DNA from: Rhodocyclaceae bacterium
Lineage (GTDB): Bacteria; Pseudomonadota; Gammaproteobacteria; Burkholderiales; Rhodocyclaceae
Assembly (NCBI GenBank): GCA_027325905.1
Contig: DAIEEM010000048.1
Span: 1-7,604, forward strand
Length of the DNA stretch: 7,604 nucleotides
Reading direction: 5' to 3'
Shown: positions 5,868 to 7,604 of the stretch, in pieces
How the letters are laid out: the number at the start of each line of letters is the position of its first letter
Numbering within the stretch: position 1 is the stretch's first letter
Notes under the pieces: model-generated
Database searches by the model: none
What the model saw: only the letters and a program-made list of their open reading frames with translations
What the model was told of the DNA's origin: nothing
Position numbers and translations under genes: made by a program

Positions 5868-7604
5868 TCATGCGGCGCCGCCGCTACGCAGGCGCGCCAG
5901 CCAGGCCTCGACGGGTTCGTGGCGGCCGTAGAGGTAGCCTTGATGAACGACGGTGCCGCGGGCGTTGAGGAATTCCGCCTGCGCCGCGGTTTCGACGCCC
6001 TCGGCGACGACCTGCAAGTGCAGGTGTTGGGCGACGGCGAGGATGGTTTCCACCAGCGCCGCGTCGTTGGGATCGCTGGGCGCATCCTGGACGAAGCTCT
6101 TGTCGATCTTGAGTTCGTGGATGGGCAGGCGCTTGAGATAGGCCAGGCTGGAATAGCCGGTGCCGAAGTCGTCCATCGAGAAGTGGATGCCCAGGGCGGT
6201 CAGCGTCGTCATCTTGGCGACGACGTCGGCGATGTCGCCGATCACCAGGCCCTCGGTCACTTCCAGCACCAGATGCACGGGATCGGCGCCGCTGGCGGCG
6301 AGGTAGCGCATGACGACGTCGACGAAGTCCGCCTTCTGGAAATGGCGTGGGCTGATGTTGACCGAGATGCGCATGGTGCGCCCCTCGGCGTCGAGCTGCG
6401 CCAGCAAACGGCAGACGGCGGCTAGCATCCAGCGGTCGACCTCGACGATGAGATCCGAGGCTTCGGCCAGCGCGACGAACATCGCCGGCCCGACCAGGCC
6501 GCGTTCGGGGTGCTGCCAGCGCACCAGCGCCTCGGCACCGATCTGGCGGCCGCCGGCGTCGACCTGCGGCTGCAGGTAGAGCCGCAACTGGCCGTTGCCG
6601 ACGGCGACGCGCAATTCGCGTTCCACGCCGTAGCGCTCGCGCACGGTTTCGCCCATCGCCGCTTCGAAGAACACGGCGCGGCCGCCGCCGTCGGCCTTGG
6701 CCAGGTGCATGGCGGTGTCGGCCTGGCGCAGCACGTCGGCCGCGGCTTCCTGCGAGGTCTCGGGAAACAGGGCGATGCCGATGCTGGCGTCGAGATGGAA
6801 GATTTCGCCGTCGAGGGCGATGCTCTCGCGTAGCGCCGCGCGCAGCTTCTCGGCGACGGCCAGCGCTTCGCGGCCGGCGGTTTCGCGGCGGGTGGTGAGG
6901 CGCGGCAGCAGCACCGCGAACTCGTCGGAATCCAGCCGCGCCAGCACGTCGTCGACGTGCAGCGTTTGCGTCAGGCGCGCCGCCACCGCCTTCAGCAGGG
7001 CGTCGCCGACGGCGAGGCCGCGGGCTTCGTTGATGTCCTTGAAGCGGTCGAGATCGAGCAGCAGGATGCCGGCGTAGCGGTTCTCCCGCAGCGCGCCGGT
7101 CAGCGTCTTTTCCACTTGCGTGAAGAACAGCGCGCGGTTGGCGAGCCCGGTCAGCGAGTCGCGCCAGGACAGGTGTTCGGCCGTCGCCTGGGCGCGGCGG
7201 ATCTCGGTCAGGTCGGCGAATACCGCGACATAGTGGGTGATGGTTCCCTGCGCGTCGCGGACGGTGCTGACGCTGAGCCATTCCGGATAGATTTCGCCGT
7301 TCTTGCGGCGGTTCCAGATTTCGCCGGCCCACTCTCCGGTGGCGGCGATTTCCCGCCACATGGCCTTGAAGAACGCCTTGTCGTGGCGCAGCGAGTTGAG
7401 CAGGCGCGGATTGCGGCCCAGCACTTCGTCCTGCGCGTAGCCGGTGATGCGGCTGAACGCCGGATTGACGGCGACGATCCTGGCACCGGCGTCGGTCACC
7501 AGGATGGCCTCGCCGGTGGTCTCGAAGACGCGGGCAGCGAGGCGCTGGTGCGCTTCCGCCGTCCTGCGCTCGGTGATGTCGCGCGCCACCACGACGAGGC
7601 CGCG
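5868..7604 (-). CDS. PAS-GGDEF-EAL c-di-GMP protein, predicted phosphodiesterase, 5' end outside window
   Basis: The last 578 codons of a longer protein; the frame is open to the right edge and begins inside the tail of a PAC segment (RGLVVVARDITERR), so at least one more PAS-type domain lies beyond it. A full PAS/PAC follows (residues about 21-136 of the visible part), then GGDEF (about 145-312) and EAL (about 325-570). The GGDEF signature is DSDEF (225-229), lacking both glycines. Asp184, Asn192 and Asp201 remain, the usual His of the GH pair is Leu197, and no RxxD inhibitory site precedes the motif. Cyclase activity is therefore unlikely. The EAL domain has EALVRW (Glu358), Asn416 in VNIS, Glu448 in LEVTE, DDFGTG (Asp478/479), Lys499 in KID, Glu535 in AEGVE and Gln555 in QGYLYGR, the full catalytic set for hydrolysing c-di-GMP to pGpG. 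No membrane segment is visible. It is followed by the dCache kinase after 37 nt and probably heads the operon. Confidence 0.92.
   Translation of the reverse strand, partial: RGLVVVARDITERRTAEAHQRLAARVFETTGEAILVTDAGARIVAVNPAFSRITGYAQDEVLGRNPRLLNSLRHDKAFFKAMWREIAATGEWAGEIWNRRKNGEIYPEWLSVSTVRDAQGTITHYVAVFADLTEIRRAQATAEHLSWRDSLTGLANRALFFTQVEKTLTGALRENRYAGILLLDLDRFKDINEARGLAVGDALLKAVAARLTQTLHVDDVLARLDSDEFAVLLPRLTTRRETAGREALAVAEKLRAALRESIALDGEIFHLDASIGIALFPETSQEAAADVLRQADTAMHLAKADGGGRAVFFEAAMGETVRERYGVERELRVAVGNGQLRLYLQPQVDAGGRQIGAEALVRWQHPERGLVGPAMFVALAEASDLIVEVDRWMLAAVCRLLAQLDAEGRTMRISVNISPRHFQKADFVDVVMRYLAASGADPVHLVLEVTEGLVIGDIADVVAKMTTLTALGIHFSMDDFGTGYSSLAYLKRLPIHELKIDKSFVQDAPSDPNDAALVETILAVAQHLHLQVVAEGVETAAQAEFLNARGTVVHQGYLYGRHEPVEAWLARLRSGGAA

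Noticed and set aside
5831..6085. N-terminal extension of the dCache kinase up to 6085
   Set aside because: It overlaps the EAL coding region and is Ser/Pro/Arg/Thr-rich shadow sequence; the ATG at 5830 precedes TM1 with normal spacing.
5884..7359. 491-residue minus-strand frame inside the GGDEF-EAL gene
   Set aside because: Same-strand alternative frame, extremely rich in Arg/Pro/Gly/Ala; the GGDEF and EAL motifs lie in the other frame.

Overview
The window is GC-rich, densely packed DNA. It looks like a betaproteobacterium, probably in or near the Rhodocyclales/Burkholderiales. The reasons are the composition, a small protein resembling the betaproteobacterial DUF3567 (BTH_I0359-like) family, a YdcH/DUF465 protein, and the crowded signalling locus. 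The lineage is inferred from family resemblance, not from a marker gene. There are no RNA genes, insertion sequences, CRISPR arrays or stretches over 300 bases without a gene.

Left part (1-1006): a minus-strand pair runs off the left edge. It consists of a 69-residue YdcH-like protein followed 12 nt later by the first 152 codons of an O-acetylhomoserine sulfhydrylase (metY-type, PLP-dependent). A good sigma70-like promoter lies so close to the ydcH-like start that the message may be leaderless. A DUF3567-like gene runs divergently on the plus strand and ends at 1006. It converges on the signalling operon with only 16 nt between the stop codons and a small hairpin at the junction.

Right part (1023-7604, all minus strand, read right to left): a tight five-gene signalling cluster. 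It starts, beyond the right edge, with a PAS-GGDEF-EAL c-di-GMP protein whose EAL residues are intact but whose GGDEF motif is degenerate (DSDEF). Next come a membrane dCache-PAS histidine kinase (699 aa), a secreted PhnD-like periplasmic binding protein (283 aa), a second membrane histidine kinase with a periplasmic domain and HAMP (472 aa), and a CheY/Rcp1-like single-domain response regulator (149 aa). The last four genes are joined by an 11-nt overlap, a 2-nt gap and an ATGA overlap, so they are probably co-transcribed and translationally coupled.

Inference: the binding protein has no ABC permease or ATPase beside it and sits between two sensor kinases, so it probably acts as a ligand-sensing accessory for a kinase rather than in uptake. 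The only regulator in view has no DNA-binding domain, so output probably goes through protein contacts or phosphotransfer, possibly linked to the c-di-GMP enzyme. This SBP / two-kinase / CheY-like / c-di-GMP combination is the most interesting feature of the window.
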